Assembly: GCA_022827095.1 (NCBI GenBank) | Contig: JAJDTP010000016.1 | Coordinates: 124,001-188,000, forward strand | From: Dehalococcoidia bacterium | GTDB taxonomy: Bacteria; Chloroflexota; Dehalococcoidia; Lucifugimonadales; UBA3495 | Direction: 5' to 3' | DNA: 64,000 nucleotides | Shown here: piece after piece, positions 44,366 through 53,068 of the stretch | Numbering within the stretch: position 1 is the first letter of the stretch | Layout of the letters: every line of letters begins with the position of its first letter | Notes under the pieces: generated by a model | Seen by the model: only the letters and a program-made list of their open reading frames with translations | Database searches by the model: none | Told to the model about the DNA's origin: nothing | Made by a program: the position numbers and the translations under genes

Positions 44366-44704
44366 ATGGGTTCCATACGACTGTACACCGGCGACGACGG
44401 CCATTCCCACATCGAAGCGATCGACCCGCCGTCCCATCCGGAGTGGAGCCAGCTCCAAAACGCCAAAGGGATCATATTCCGTGCGTCGCCTCCGGGGTAC
44501 TTCAGCGACTGGCATGTAGCGCCCCGCCGCCAGTACATCATCACCCTTTCCGGAGAGGCGGAAATCGGCTTGGCCGACGGCACGGTCCACCGTCTGGGGC
44601 CCGGCGACGTGAACCTCGCCGAGGACCTCACCGGCCACGGCCACACCACGAGGGTGGTCGGCGACGTCCCCCGCGTAACTGCCACCATTCACCTGGACGA
44701 CTGA
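44366..44704 (+). CDS. Small cupin-domain protein
   Basis: A 112-residue single cupin: S-D-W-H-V-A-P-R-R-Q-Y-I-I-T-L-S-G, then G-P-G-D-V-N-L-A-E-D-L-T-G-H-G-H. Metal-binding candidates are His 50 and the H-G-H pair near residues 91-93. ATG with AGGAGGG. Substrate unknown; its gene stands alone between trkH and leuS. Confidence 0.8.
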   Translation: MGSIRLYTGDDGHSHIEAIDPPSHPEWSQLQNAKGIIFRASPPGYFSDWHVAPRRQYIITLSGEAEIGLADGTVHRLGPGDVNLAEDLTGHGHTTRVVGDVPRVTATIHLDD

Positions 44705-44770
44705 CGGAAATACACCCGACGTGGGCGTGAGGGTGCGGTCGGTCCCGCGCGCTCGCCCGTGCCCGCCTCC

Positions 44771-44890
44771 GCAAATCGTCAGAAACAGGATTTTCAAGAT
44801 TTGGGGAATTATCAGGATTGGAACCGTTCTGAGATGAAGATCTCCCAATCCTGGCAAATCACAAAATCCCGAAAATCCTGATTCTGACGT
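44771..44890. repeat. Palindromic repeat family A, copy 4
   Basis: Arms AAATCGTCAGAAACAGGATT and AAAATCCTGATTCTGACG; inner ATCAGGATTGGAACCG and GATCTCCCAATCCTGG. Very close to copy 5. It occupies part of the 390-base gap before leuS; the rest of that gap shows no gene. Confidence 0.85.
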
Positions 44891-45093
44891 TTCCCCGCCG
44901 CAATCCGGGTGGGCGCTGGCTTCTGGCCGGGCTATCGGGCGCCGGACGGTCGGCTCTGCCGGCCGGGTGGTATACTGTACGACGCTGCGGTGTCCCGAAC
45001 ATGCCTGTGCTATATTGAGGGACGCCAGACGTACGTTTGCTGGGTGCCATTGCCGCTGCCGCCCGCGCCCACGATATTGAGGGTTGCCTTTTT

Positions 45094-47571
45094 ATGACCA
45101 CAGCCCAGCGTCAAGTTGAGCTCCGATTCGACGCGGTCGGGATTGATCGCAAGTGGCAGGAGCGGTGGGAACGGGACGGGATATATCGGGTCGACGACAG
45201 CGATCCCCGTCCGAAGTGGTTCGAAATGACCATGTATCCGTACCCGTCCGGTGACCTGCACATCGGCCACTGGTACGCCATGGCGCCTTCGGACGCCCAC
45301 GCCCGGTTCCGCCGCATGCAGGGCTACAACGTGCTGCACCCCATCGGGTTCGACGCCTTTGGCCTCCCTGCCGAAAACGCCGCCATCTCCCGCGGCATCC
45401 ATCCCTACGAGTGGACCATGTCCAACGTGGAGAACATGCGCCGGCAGCTCCGCTCCATCGGCGCCGTCTACGACTGGGACCGCGAGGTCGTCTGCTGCCT
45501 GCCGGAGTACTACCGCTGGAACCAGTGGTTCTTCATCAAGCTGTACGAACAGGGCCTCGCCTACCGCGCCAAGGCGCCCGTGGTGTGGTGCCCGTCGTGC
45601 CAGACCGTGCTCGCCAACGAGCAGGTGCTGAACGGGGAGTGTGAGCGGTGCGAGACGCCCATCACCCGTCGCGACTTCGAGCAGTGGTTCTTCCGCATCA
45701 CCGATTACGCCGACGAACTGCTGGACTTCGATACGCTGGATGAGTGGCCGGACAAGATCCTCACCATGCAGCGGAACTGGATTGGCCGCAGCGAGGGCGT
45801 GGACATCGGGTTCGACATCTCCGACTACAATATCGAGGAAAGGGAGATCCGCACCTTTACCACGCGCATCGACACCATATTCGGCGTGACCTTCCTGGTG
45901 CTGGCACCGGAGCACCCGCTGGTGTCCAAACTCACCACGGAAAGCCGTCGCGCGGATGTTGAAGCCTACGTCGACCAGGCCCGCGCCGCATCCGAAATCG
46001 ACCGGTTGGCCGCCGACCGGGAGAAGACCGGCGTCTTCATCGGAGCCTACGCGCGCAACCGCCTGAACAACGAGAAGGTGCCCATCTACGTGGCCGACTA
46101 TGTCCTGACCACCTACGGCACGGGCGCGGTGATGGGCGTGCCCGCCCACGACCACCGCGACTTCGATTTCGCCCGGAAGTACCGCCTTCCCATCCGCACC
46201 GTGATTGCTCCCATAACCTGGGACGGAAGCCCGCCCGAGGAAGCCTTCATCGGCGACGGGTTCATGACCGACTCCGGCGCGTACGAGGGCATGACCAACG
46301 AGGAAGGCATGGAGGCCATCGCGAATGACGTGGAACGACGGGGCTGGGGACGACGCGCCGTCACCTACCGCCTGCGCGACTGGCTGATTTCTCGCCAACG
46401 CTACTGGGGCACACCCATCCCCATGGTGTATTGCGACCGGTGCGGCGTACAGCCGGTGCCCGAAGCGGACCTGCCCGTGCTGCTGCCCGAGGACGCGGAG
46501 TTCCGGCCCACCGGCGAATCGCCGCTGGCTATCAACGAGTCCTTCGTGAACACGGTGTGCCCGAAGTGCGGCGGCCCGGGTCGGCGCGAAACCGATACCA
46601 TGGACACCTTCATGGACTCGTCGTGGTACATGCTCCGCTACTGCACTCCGCAGTACGATAGCGGGCCCTACGAGCCAGGCGTGGCCGGCGACTGGATGCC
46701 GGTGCGACAGTACACCGGCGGCGCCGAGCACGCGGTGATGCACCTGCTCTACAGCCGGTTCTTCATCAAGTCGCTGCGGGACATGGGGATGCTCAACATC
46801 GACGAGCCATTCCTGCGCCTGTTCAACCAGGGCGTTATCCTCGGCAGCGACCACGAGAAGATGAGCAAGAGCCGCGGCAACGTGGTCAACCCCGACGACG
46901 TGGTCGGCCAGGTGGGTGCCGACGCCGTGCGCTGCTTCCTCATGTTCATCGGCCCCTGGGACCAGGGCGGCCCGTGGAGCGACGAAGGCATCAACGGCGT
47001 GGTGCGCTGGCTCAACCGAGCCTGGAGCCTGGTGGAACACGATCCCTCGCATTTGGACGACAGCGCCACTGACGCCGCGACGGTGCGCGAAACCCGGCGC
47101 ATCCTGCACCAGACCATCCGCAAGTGCTACGAAGACCTGGACAAGTTCAAGTTCAACACCACCATCGCCTCGCTGATGGAGCTGGTGAACCACCTGAGCC
47201 GGGTGTGGAACGACGGATCGGTGGACAGCACCACCTGGCGGGACTGCATCGAAAAGTTGCTGCTCATGCTAGCCCCCATCGCGCCCCACGTTGCCGAAGA
47301 GTGGTGGGAACGGACCGGCCACGGCTACAGCATCCACCAGCATCCCTTCCCCAGCTGGGACGACGAACTCGCCGCCGAGGACGAGTTGACGCTGGTGGTG
47401 CAGGTCAACGGCCGGCTGCGCGATCGGATCACGGTACCGGCCAGTATCGACGATGACGACGCTCGCGAACGCGCCCTGGAGAGCCCCCGGGTCCAATCCC
47501 ATATCGACGGCAAGACCGTGCGCAACGTGGTGTACGTGCCGGGTCGGCTGGTCAACGTGGTGGTGGGGTAG
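45094..47571 (+). CDS. leuS: Leucyl-tRNA synthetase
   Basis: An 825-residue class I synthetase. The HIGH box is D-L-H-I-G-H-W (residues 54-60) and K-M-S-K-S is at 589-593. The editing (CP1) domain has T-T-R-I-D-T-I-F-G and G-T-G-A-V-M-G-V-P-A-H-D-x-R-D. Zinc-like Cys pairs W-C-P-S-C-Q and C-E-R-C-E are seen near residue 170-190. ATG at 45094 chosen by alignment of the N-terminus; an in-frame start 57 bases upstream is less likely. Full length, no break. Confidence 0.97.
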   Translation: MTTAQRQVELRFDAVGIDRKWQERWERDGIYRVDDSDPRPKWFEMTMYPYPSGDLHIGHWYAMAPSDAHARFRRMQGYNVLHPIGFDAFGLPAENAAISRGIHPYEWTMSNVENMRRQLRSIGAVYDWDREVVCCLPEYYRWNQWFFIKLYEQGLAYRAKAPVVWCPSCQTVLANEQVLNGECERCETPITRRDFEQWFFRITDYADELLDFDTLDEWPDKILTMQRNWIGRSEGVDIGFDISDYNIEEREIRTFTTRIDTIFGVTFLVLAPEHPLVSKLTTESRRADVEAYVDQARAASEIDRLAADREKTGVFIGAYARNRLNNEKVPIYVADYVLTTYGTGAVMGVPAHDHRDFDFARKYRLPIRTVIAPITWDGSPPEEAFIGDGFMTDSGAYEGMTNEEGMEAIANDVERRGWGRRAVTYRLRDWLISRQRYWGTPIPMVYCDRCGVQPVPEADLPVLLPEDAEFRPTGESPLAINESFVNTVCPKCGGPGRRETDTMDTFMDSSWYMLRYCTPQYDSGPYEPGVAGDWMPVRQYTGGAEHAVMHLLYSRFFIKSLRDMGMLNIDEPFLRLFNQGVILGSDHEKMSKSRGNVVNPDDVVGQVGADAVRCFLMFIGPWDQGGPWSDEGINGVVRWLNRAWSLVEHDPSHLDDSATDAATVRETRRILHQTIRKCYEDLDKFKFNTTIASLMELVNHLSRVWNDGSVDSTTWRDCIEKLLLMLAPIAPHVAEEWWERTGHGYSIHQHPFPSWDDELAAEDELTLVVQVNGRLRDRITVPASIDDDDARERALESPRVQSHIDGKTVRNVVYVPGRLVNVVVG

Positions 47572-47580
47572 GAGGCGGTT

Positions 47581-47937
47581 ATGGGTCAAGTTTTTGCCAC
47601 GCTGGGAATCTGGACCGCTGACGGCTCAGACTTACAGAACATAGATATGCGGGTCGATACCGGAGCTTCTTATAGCCAGCTTCCCGGCGAATTGCTGAGG
47701 GATCTGGGCTGGGTTCCCACATTTCCGCGGCTCCTTGCCGGCTTGGCGGACGGCACGCAAACGACAGTGGAATTGGGGGAAGTTCGCATCCACTACAATG
47801 GGGCAGACCTGACCCGCCTTTTCGTGTTCGGCGAGGACAATTGTCCGAAACTATTGGGCAGCGACACCTTGCAGGGGTTACGCTTGGGAGTGGATCCGGT
47901 CAATCACCGACTAATCAACGTGGTGGTCTATCGCTAA
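47581..47937 (+). CDS. Clan AA (retropepsin-like) aspartic protease
   Basis: A 118-residue single-domain protein with the active-site motif V-D-T-G-A-S at residues 25-30, followed by L-P-x-x-L-L-x-x-L-G and the late L-L-G-S-D-T-L region that supplies the second family motif. It would work as a homodimer. AGGAGG lies upstream and the gene begins nine bases past leuS, so it may be co-transcribed. In other genomes such proteases pair with small acidic proteins; here a possible relative of the partner is at 18.1 kb. Confidence 0.85.
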   Translation: MGQVFATLGIWTADGSDLQNIDMRVDTGASYSQLPGELLRDLGWVPTFPRLLAGLADGTQTTVELGEVRIHYNGADLTRLFVFGEDNCPKLLGSDTLQGLRLGVDPVNHRLINVVVYR

Positions 47938-48053
47938 CTCACTCAACGATCTGGTTACAGAGCGTCAACGCCACGCCGTCGTGATCGGCAAGATCCTCAC
48001 GGTTGCCATGGGGCATTGCGATCAGGCGCGATACCCTAGCGAAAGAAACCTTC

Positions 48054-48716
48054 ATGGTGTCTAGCCTAATGACCCTCGTTGAAAAATACGCCCTGCTCCC
48101 GGAGGAGATCGACCGCCAGAGTCTGGTCATGGTCGCTGACAGCCTGCAGGGGGACAATATCGCATCGAGCCTGCCCGAAGCGGAGCGCTACGTGCTGCAC
48201 CGCATTGTCCGCGCGGAGGGCGACCCGGAGATCGCCGCCGACGTGCGTTTCAGCGATGGCGCGGTGAACGCGGCTCTGACGTCGCTACGAAGTGTCCGGC
48301 GAGTAGTCACCGACGTGCGCATGGTGCAGGTGGGCATCTCCCGAGCGGCGCTCGCCCGCCGCGGAGTGGAAACCGCCTGCCTCATCGACGCGCCGGAGGT
48401 CGCCGAGCGCGCCCGCCGCGAGGGCACCACCCGCAGCGTAGCGGCCGTGCGCGAGCTGGCCCCGCAGATGGACGAAGCGGTGCTGGCCATCGGCAACGCG
48501 CCGACGGCCCTGCTGGCGCTGCTGGACCTGATCGACGAAGGCCAGGTGTCGCCCGCCGTGGTGATCGGAATGCCCGTGGGCTTCGTGGCCTGCCCCGAAT
48601 CCAAGGCCGAACTGGCCGCAAGAAACGTGCCGCACATCACCATCCTGGGACGACGCGGAGGGAGCTCTGCCGCTGCTGCCACCGTGAATGCCCTGCTGGA
48701 CCTGCTGGAGGACTGA
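48054..48716 (+). CDS. cbiC: Precorrin-8X / cobalt-precorrin-8 methylmutase
   Basis: A 220-residue mutase that moves the C11 methyl to C12 to give (cobalt-)hydrogenobyrinate. The His in R-I-V-R and the blocks A-L-A-R-R-G-V-E-T and G-M-P-V-G-F-V-x-C-P-E-S-K are typical. First gene of the cob operon. The start could be 48054 or an ATG five codons later; neither has a clear ribosome site. No cobalamin riboswitch was recognised in the 47938-48053 gap. Confidence 0.93.
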   Translation: MVSSLMTLVEKYALLPEEIDRQSLVMVADSLQGDNIASSLPEAERYVLHRIVRAEGDPEIAADVRFSDGAVNAALTSLRSVRRVVTDVRMVQVGISRAALARRGVETACLIDAPEVAERARREGTTRSVAAVRELAPQMDEAVLAIGNAPTALLALLDLIDEGQVSPAVVIGMPVGFVACPESKAELAARNVPHITILGRRGGSSAAAATVNALLDLLED

Positions 48717-48722
48717 GCCGCT

Positions 48723-49613
48723 ATGCCCGACGCCGACCATACCAACAACGGATCCGGAGGCTGGGGCGTGGTGCTGCTGTGCCACGGAAGCCAGCGGGGG
48801 GCCAGTCGCGACGAGTGCTCCTGTGCCTGGGCAGCCGACGGTCCGCGGTTCCCGGCCTGGTGTCTGGGCTGCCCGAATACGCCGGTGGGACTGCGCGAGG
48901 CGGCCCGCCGCCTGACCGATTCCCTGGGCGAAGACGCCGAACAGGTCATCGTTTCCTGCTTGGAGTTCCTCCCTCCGCATCCGCCCGAAGCCGTTTCCAT
49001 CCTGGCTGACGCGGGGCTGAGTCGTGTGGTAATCGCCCCATACCTGCTGGGCAACGGCAAGCATGCCACCCTCGAAATGGACGAGGTGCTGGAGGACATC
49101 GCCGCACAAGCGCCCGGCGTTGAAGTTCGGCTGGCCGATGGCCTCGGCGCGGACATCCGCATCGCCGAGTTGGTGCGGGAGCGCATCGCCGCGCTGCCCC
49201 AGGGGGTGAAGGAACCGGCAGACGACGGAACGGTGGGCATATTGCTGGTGAAAGCAGGTACTCAGACTCGCTACGACGATTGCCTCTGGCTGAAAGAGCT
49301 GGGCAGCTGGGTCGAGCGCGATCTGGGCGAGGACTACGCGGTGGAGGTGGCCCAGTCCCACTACGGCGACCCAACCATGGAACACGCCGCCGCGGCTCTG
49401 GTGGGCGAAAGAGGCGTGACCAGCATCATCTGCGTCCCCTACGTGTTCTTCCCTGGAATGATCTTGCGCCGCAACGTGCTGGGAACCATGCAACGGCTTC
49501 AGGAAGCCTATCCCGATGTCACCATGTCGGTGGCTCCCCCTCTAGGGGTGGACGACCGGCTGGTCTCGGTGGCCCGCGACCGCGTGCGCGAAGCCCAGGC
49601 CCGGGCGGCCTGA
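48723..49613 (+). CDS. cbiX: Sirohydrochlorin cobaltochelatase CbiX, long form, with Cys insert
   Basis: A 296-residue chelatase of two homologous halves. The first has L-L-C-H-G-S with metal-binding His 21; a further His stands in G-N-G-K-H-A-T. An insert after the first motif holds four cysteines, Cys 32, 34, 47 and 50 (C-S-C...C-L-G-C), unlike the short family members; it may bind a metal or Fe-S cluster. In the second half the chelatase motif is weak (V-K-A-G-T-Q). It puts cobalt into sirohydrochlorin, the branch point to B12. Starts six bases past cbiC. Confidence 0.88.
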   Translation: MPDADHTNNGSGGWGVVLLCHGSQRGASRDECSCAWAADGPRFPAWCLGCPNTPVGLREAARRLTDSLGEDAEQVIVSCLEFLPPHPPEAVSILADAGLSRVVIAPYLLGNGKHATLEMDEVLEDIAAQAPGVEVRLADGLGADIRIAELVRERIAALPQGVKEPADDGTVGILLVKAGTQTRYDDCLWLKELGSWVERDLGEDYAVEVAQSHYGDPTMEHAAAALVGERGVTSIICVPYVFFPGMILRRNVLGTMQRLQEAYPDVTMSVAPPLGVDDRLVSVARDRVREAQARAA

Positions 49614-49669
49614 GATTCCGATGTGATACCATCAAAGCGGCATCACCACTGGTCCAGGGAAGGTCTGCC

Positions 49670-50431
49670 ATGACCACCACAGCGTCTACATTCGCCATGT
49701 TGCCCTACGTCAAGAAGGGCGAGATTGATTACGCCGCTCTGGACTACAACCCCGATGACCCGGAGCCGATGCCCGACGCCATGGAGCAGGAATTCGTCGT
49801 ACAGGAAATCCTCGGCATAATGCACAGCCGGTTCACCGACTTCAAGACGCGCCCGGACGTTTTCCTCAGCAGCAACACCATCCTTTGCTACGACCCGACC
49901 AACCTCAACGTTCGCCGGCAGCCGGACATCTACCTGGCCTTCGGAGTAGACCAGGGAGCCATCCGGCGGCGACGGATCTACCTGCCCTGGGAAGCCGGCA
50001 AACCGCCGGACCTGGCCCTGGAAGTGGGTTCGGATAGCACGGGCGCGGAGGACACACGGGTGAAACCGGCCGTGTACGCTGCCATCGGCATCCCCGAGTA
50101 CTGGCGGTTCGACCCCAGCGGTGGCGAGCACCACGGGGGACCTTTGTGGGGCGGTATGCTGCGGGAGGGGGAGTATCAGCCGGTTGAATTGACCAGGGAA
50201 CCCGACGGCGTACTGAAGGGATACAGCGAGTTGATGGGGCTGTACCTGAGCTGGGATGAGGGTTGGCCCAGGTTCTACGACCCGGCCACCGGAATGTACC
50301 TGGAAAATTGGCGACAAATGCGGGCGGCAATGGAAACCGAGCTGGCCACTTACGAAGCTCAGAACGCTTCACTGATAGCGGAAAACGAGCGCCTGCGCGA
50401 ACAAATCCGCCGCCTTCAGGAAGGCGGATGA
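49670..50431 (+). CDS. Uma2 family endonuclease-like protein (DUF820)
   Basis: A 253-residue PD-(D/E)xK-fold protein. The motif R-Q-P-D-I-Y, then L-A-L-E-V-G-S-D-S-T, D-T-R-V-K, Y-A-A-I-G-I-P-E-Y-W-R-F-D matches Uma2; catalytic Asp, Glu and Lys are all present. The C-terminal 40 residues form a coiled coil (E-N-E-R-L-R-E-Q-I-R-R). Own AGGGAAGG site. It lies inside the cob operon between cbiX and cbiD and has no evident role in B12 synthesis; such genes are often multi-copy in Chloroflexota and cyanobacteria. Confidence 0.85.
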   Translation: MTTTASTFAMLPYVKKGEIDYAALDYNPDDPEPMPDAMEQEFVVQEILGIMHSRFTDFKTRPDVFLSSNTILCYDPTNLNVRRQPDIYLAFGVDQGAIRRRRIYLPWEAGKPPDLALEVGSDSTGAEDTRVKPAVYAAIGIPEYWRFDPSGGEHHGGPLWGGMLREGEYQPVELTREPDGVLKGYSELMGLYLSWDEGWPRFYDPATGMYLENWRQMRAAMETELATYEAQNASLIAENERLREQIRRLQEGG

Positions 50432-50483
50432 GCGACCGGGGCGGGCTTCCTCTCAGCGTCCGCCAAGTATAAAAGTGGACCCA

Positions 50484-51713
50484 ATGACGATCCCAAGCGA
50501 AAATAGCGACGCCGAACGTCCCGAAAGCGACTACTCGCGCCCCACCAAGCGCGATCCTCGCGGGATGCGCACCGGCTACACCACCGGCACCACGGCGGCG
50601 GCGGCGGCCAAGGCTGCCGTGGTCCTGATGCTGTCCGGCAAGGCTCCCGACGAGGTGTCCGTGCCGTTGCCCGGCGGAACGGGTCGGGCTACCCTCAAGG
50701 TGCACAACAGCTGGCCCATGGATCCCGCCGAAGGTGTTCGGTGCTCGGCCATCAAGGACGGCGGCGATGACCCCGACGTCACCCACGGTGCGGAGATAGT
50801 CGTGGGCGTTTGGCGGTTGCCCGACGGGAACAAGGGCCTGCAGATCACCGGCGGCCCGGGCGTGGGCACGGTTACGCGACCCGGCACTGGGATCGAGGTG
50901 GGCGAGCCGGCCGTAACTCGTGTGCCTCGTCGGATGATGGCCGGCGCCGTCGCCGAAGGGCTGATGGAATGCGGTTGGCCGGCCGATACCGGTGTCCGCG
51001 CCCGTGTCTCGGTGCCTGATGGCGAAGAGATCGCCAAGCAGACGACCAACGCCAGGTTGGGCGTCCTGAACGGCATCAGCATACTGGGCAGCACCGGCGT
51101 GGTGCAGCCCTTCAGCACTGCTGCATGGCGCGCCAGCGTCCACCTGGCCATCGACGTTGCGTCCGCCAACGGCCTGGATCACCTGGTGCTCTCCACCGGC
51201 ACCCGCAGCGAGGAATATACCCGACAGCTGCTGGACCTGCCCGACATGGCCTACATTGAGGCCGGCATTTTCTCCGGCCCTTCCATGAAGCGCTGCGTCA
51301 ACAAGGGCATCAAGCGAGTGGCCCACGTGGGCATGGTGGGCAAGTTCTCCAAGATGGCCATGGGTTACTTCGTGACCCACGTTGCCGGCAACCAGGTGGA
51401 TTGCGGTTTCCTGGCCGATCTCGCCGGCAAATGCGGCGCCTCGGCCGAACTCCAGGCTGAAATGGCGGACGCCGCCAGCGGCCGGCACTTCCAGGAACTG
51501 GCCCAGGAGCACGACGTCATGGGAGTGTTCCCGCTGATGTGCCAGATGGTGTGCTCAGAAGCGCAGAAGTATCTTGGCGACGGCGGGGACGCGATCATCG
51601 TCGACGCCCTGTGCTTTGACTTCGAGGGCAACCTGCTGGGATCGGCGAGCACATCACCGGACGGCATCCCCATGCGGTCTCCGTCCACAGTGGTGGTCGA
51701 TGGTCAGGGCTAA
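50484..51713 (+). CDS. cbiD: Cobalt-precorrin-5B C1-methyltransferase CbiD
   Basis: A 409-residue enzyme. The N-terminal R-T-G-Y-T-T-G-T-T-A-A-A-A-A-K-A-A and the block R-V-P-R-R-M-M are family marks, as is the late G-x-F-S-G-P-S-M-K region. CbiD is specific to the anaerobic, cobalt-early route. An in-frame GTG nine bases upstream is an alternative start; neither has a Shine-Dalgarno sequence. Overlaps cbiT by 14 bases. Confidence 0.93.
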   Translation: MTIPSENSDAERPESDYSRPTKRDPRGMRTGYTTGTTAAAAAKAAVVLMLSGKAPDEVSVPLPGGTGRATLKVHNSWPMDPAEGVRCSAIKDGGDDPDVTHGAEIVVGVWRLPDGNKGLQITGGPGVGTVTRPGTGIEVGEPAVTRVPRRMMAGAVAEGLMECGWPADTGVRARVSVPDGEEIAKQTTNARLGVLNGISILGSTGVVQPFSTAAWRASVHLAIDVASANGLDHLVLSTGTRSEEYTRQLLDLPDMAYIEAGIFSGPSMKRCVNKGIKRVAHVGMVGKFSKMAMGYFVTHVAGNQVDCGFLADLAGKCGASAELQAEMADAASGRHFQELAQEHDVMGVFPLMCQMVCSEAQKYLGDGGDAIIVDALCFDFEGNLLGSASTSPDGIPMRSPSTVVVDGQG

Positions 51714-52326
51714 CCCCCAAGCGGAAACCACGCCGGCTATAGGCCGGGCGTTGGGCTTGTCCGACGACGCGCTGGAGCAGCGCCGTCCGCTGCGGGGGCA
51801 GATCACCAAGTCCGAGGTGCGGGCGGTAAGCCTGTACGTCCTGCAACTGCGTCCCGACAGCCTGGTCTGGGACATCGGGGCGGGCACCGGGTCCGTCTCT
51901 GTGGAAGCGGCGCGCATCGCTCACTCCGGCTGCGTCTATGCGATAGACAAGGACGCCGATAGCGCGGACCTGCTCCGCAACAACGTGGCCCGCTACGGCG
52001 ACGGCCGCGTCTCGGTGGTTATCGGCGCGGCGCCCGGTGCGCTGAACGAACTGCCCAACCCGGACGCGGTGTTCATCGGAGGCGGCGGAACCGCCATGCC
52101 GGAGATACTGGACACGGTGCTCCACCGTTTACGTCCCGCAGGACGGGTGGTAGCCAACTTCGCCGTCATGGAACGGGCCAACGATACCTACATTACTTTG
52201 CGAGACGCCGGCATGACTCCGGAAATGACCGTTGTATCCGCCGCCCGTGGTCGGGAGTTGCCCGACGGCGCGTTGCGGCTTGAAGCCATGAACCCGGTGT
52301 TCATCGTGTGGGGACAGAAGGAATGA
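51700..52326 (+). CDS. cbiT: Cobalt-precorrin-6B C15-methyltransferase (decarboxylating) CbiT
   Basis: A 208-residue SAM methyltransferase. I-T-K-S-E-V-R-A near residue 34 and the SAM motif W-D-I-G-A-G-T-G-S-V-S-V-E-A-A are those of CbiT/CobL-C. CbiE, the partner often fused or adjacent, is not seen in the window. ATG overlaps the end of cbiD; stop overlaps cbiL as ATGA. Confidence 0.92.
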   Translation: MVRANPQAETTPAIGRALGLSDDALEQRRPLRGQITKSEVRAVSLYVLQLRPDSLVWDIGAGTGSVSVEAARIAHSGCVYAIDKDADSADLLRNNVARYGDGRVSVVIGAAPGALNELPNPDAVFIGGGGTAMPEILDTVLHRLRPAGRVVANFAVMERANDTYITLRDAGMTPEMTVVSAARGRELPDGALRLEAMNPVFIVWGQKE

Positions 52327-53039
52327 CCACCGCCTCCCAACCTGGACGTCTCTACGGCGTCGGCGTCGGTCCCGGCGACCCGGAACTGCTGACTGTGAAG
52401 GCGCAGCGCGTGCTGCAGTCGGTTCCCGTCATCTGGGTGCCCCAGGCCGGCATCAGCTCCGAGAGCTATGCCTACTCCATCGTGAAGGGCATCATCGACG
52501 AATCCCGCCAGGAAGTCGTCCGCGCCAGGTTCCCCACCAACGATGAGGACGCGGCCGGCGAGGTCTGGCGCCGCGCCGCCCGGGAACTGGCCACCCGCCT
52601 GGAGGCGGGCAGCGATGTGGCCTTCATCACCGAAGGCGACCCGATGCTGTACAGCACCTTCGCCTACGTGCTGGAAACCATCCAGGAAGAATACCCGCAC
52701 CTGTCAGTGGAGGTGGTGCCGGGCGTGTCGTCGGTCATGGCCGCGGCCGCTTCGGCGGCGGCGCCGCTGGTTCACCACGGGCAGCGCCTGGCCATCCTGC
52801 CGGCCGTATACGGCATCGACGACCTCCGGGAGGCCATCGCCCTTTACGACACCATCGTCCTGATGAAGGTCAACCGCACCCTGCTGGACGCGCTGGCGAA
52901 TCTGGAACGCCTGGGCCTTTCCGGCCGGACCATCTACGTGCGCCGAGCCACCACCGAGAGCGAGCGGGTGGTCCGCAACATCCAGGAACTGTCCGCGGAG
53001 GACCTCGACTACTTCTCTCTGCTAATCATCCGGCGCTGA
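52323..53039 (+). CDS. cbiL: (Cobalt-)precorrin-2 C20-methyltransferase
   Basis: A 238-residue methyltransferase of the tetrapyrrole family: G-V-G-V-G-P-G-D-P-E-L-L-T-V-K-A near the start, then F-I-T-E-G-D-P-M-L-Y-S-T-F and V-V-P-G-V-S-S. The combination G-D-P-M-L-Y-S-T is typical of CbiL/CobI. It overlaps cbiT by four bases. Confidence 0.92.
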   Translation: MTTASQPGRLYGVGVGPGDPELLTVKAQRVLQSVPVIWVPQAGISSESYAYSIVKGIIDESRQEVVRARFPTNDEDAAGEVWRRAARELATRLEAGSDVAFITEGDPMLYSTFAYVLETIQEEYPHLSVEVVPGVSSVMAAAASAAAPLVHHGQRLAILPAVYGIDDLREAIALYDTIVLMKVNRTLLDALANLERLGLSGRTIYVRRATTESERVVRNIQELSAEDLDYFSLLIIRR

Positions 53040-53068
53040 CGATCCCGACACCACGGAGGCACAACTAC

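Noticed and set aside
45010-47193. A 727-codon open frame antisense to leuS
   Set aside because: leuS is complete on the plus strand with HIGH and KMSKS motifs; the antisense product has no recognisable motif and His/Val/Ala-rich composition.
47938-48053. Cobalamin riboswitch in front of the cob operon
   Set aside because: The gap is only about 115 bases and no B12-box-like sequence or suitable stems were recognised.
47939-48055. A 38-codon minus-strand frame between the aspartic protease and cbiC
   Set aside because: Too short, no ribosome site, no family, and it runs against both neighbours.
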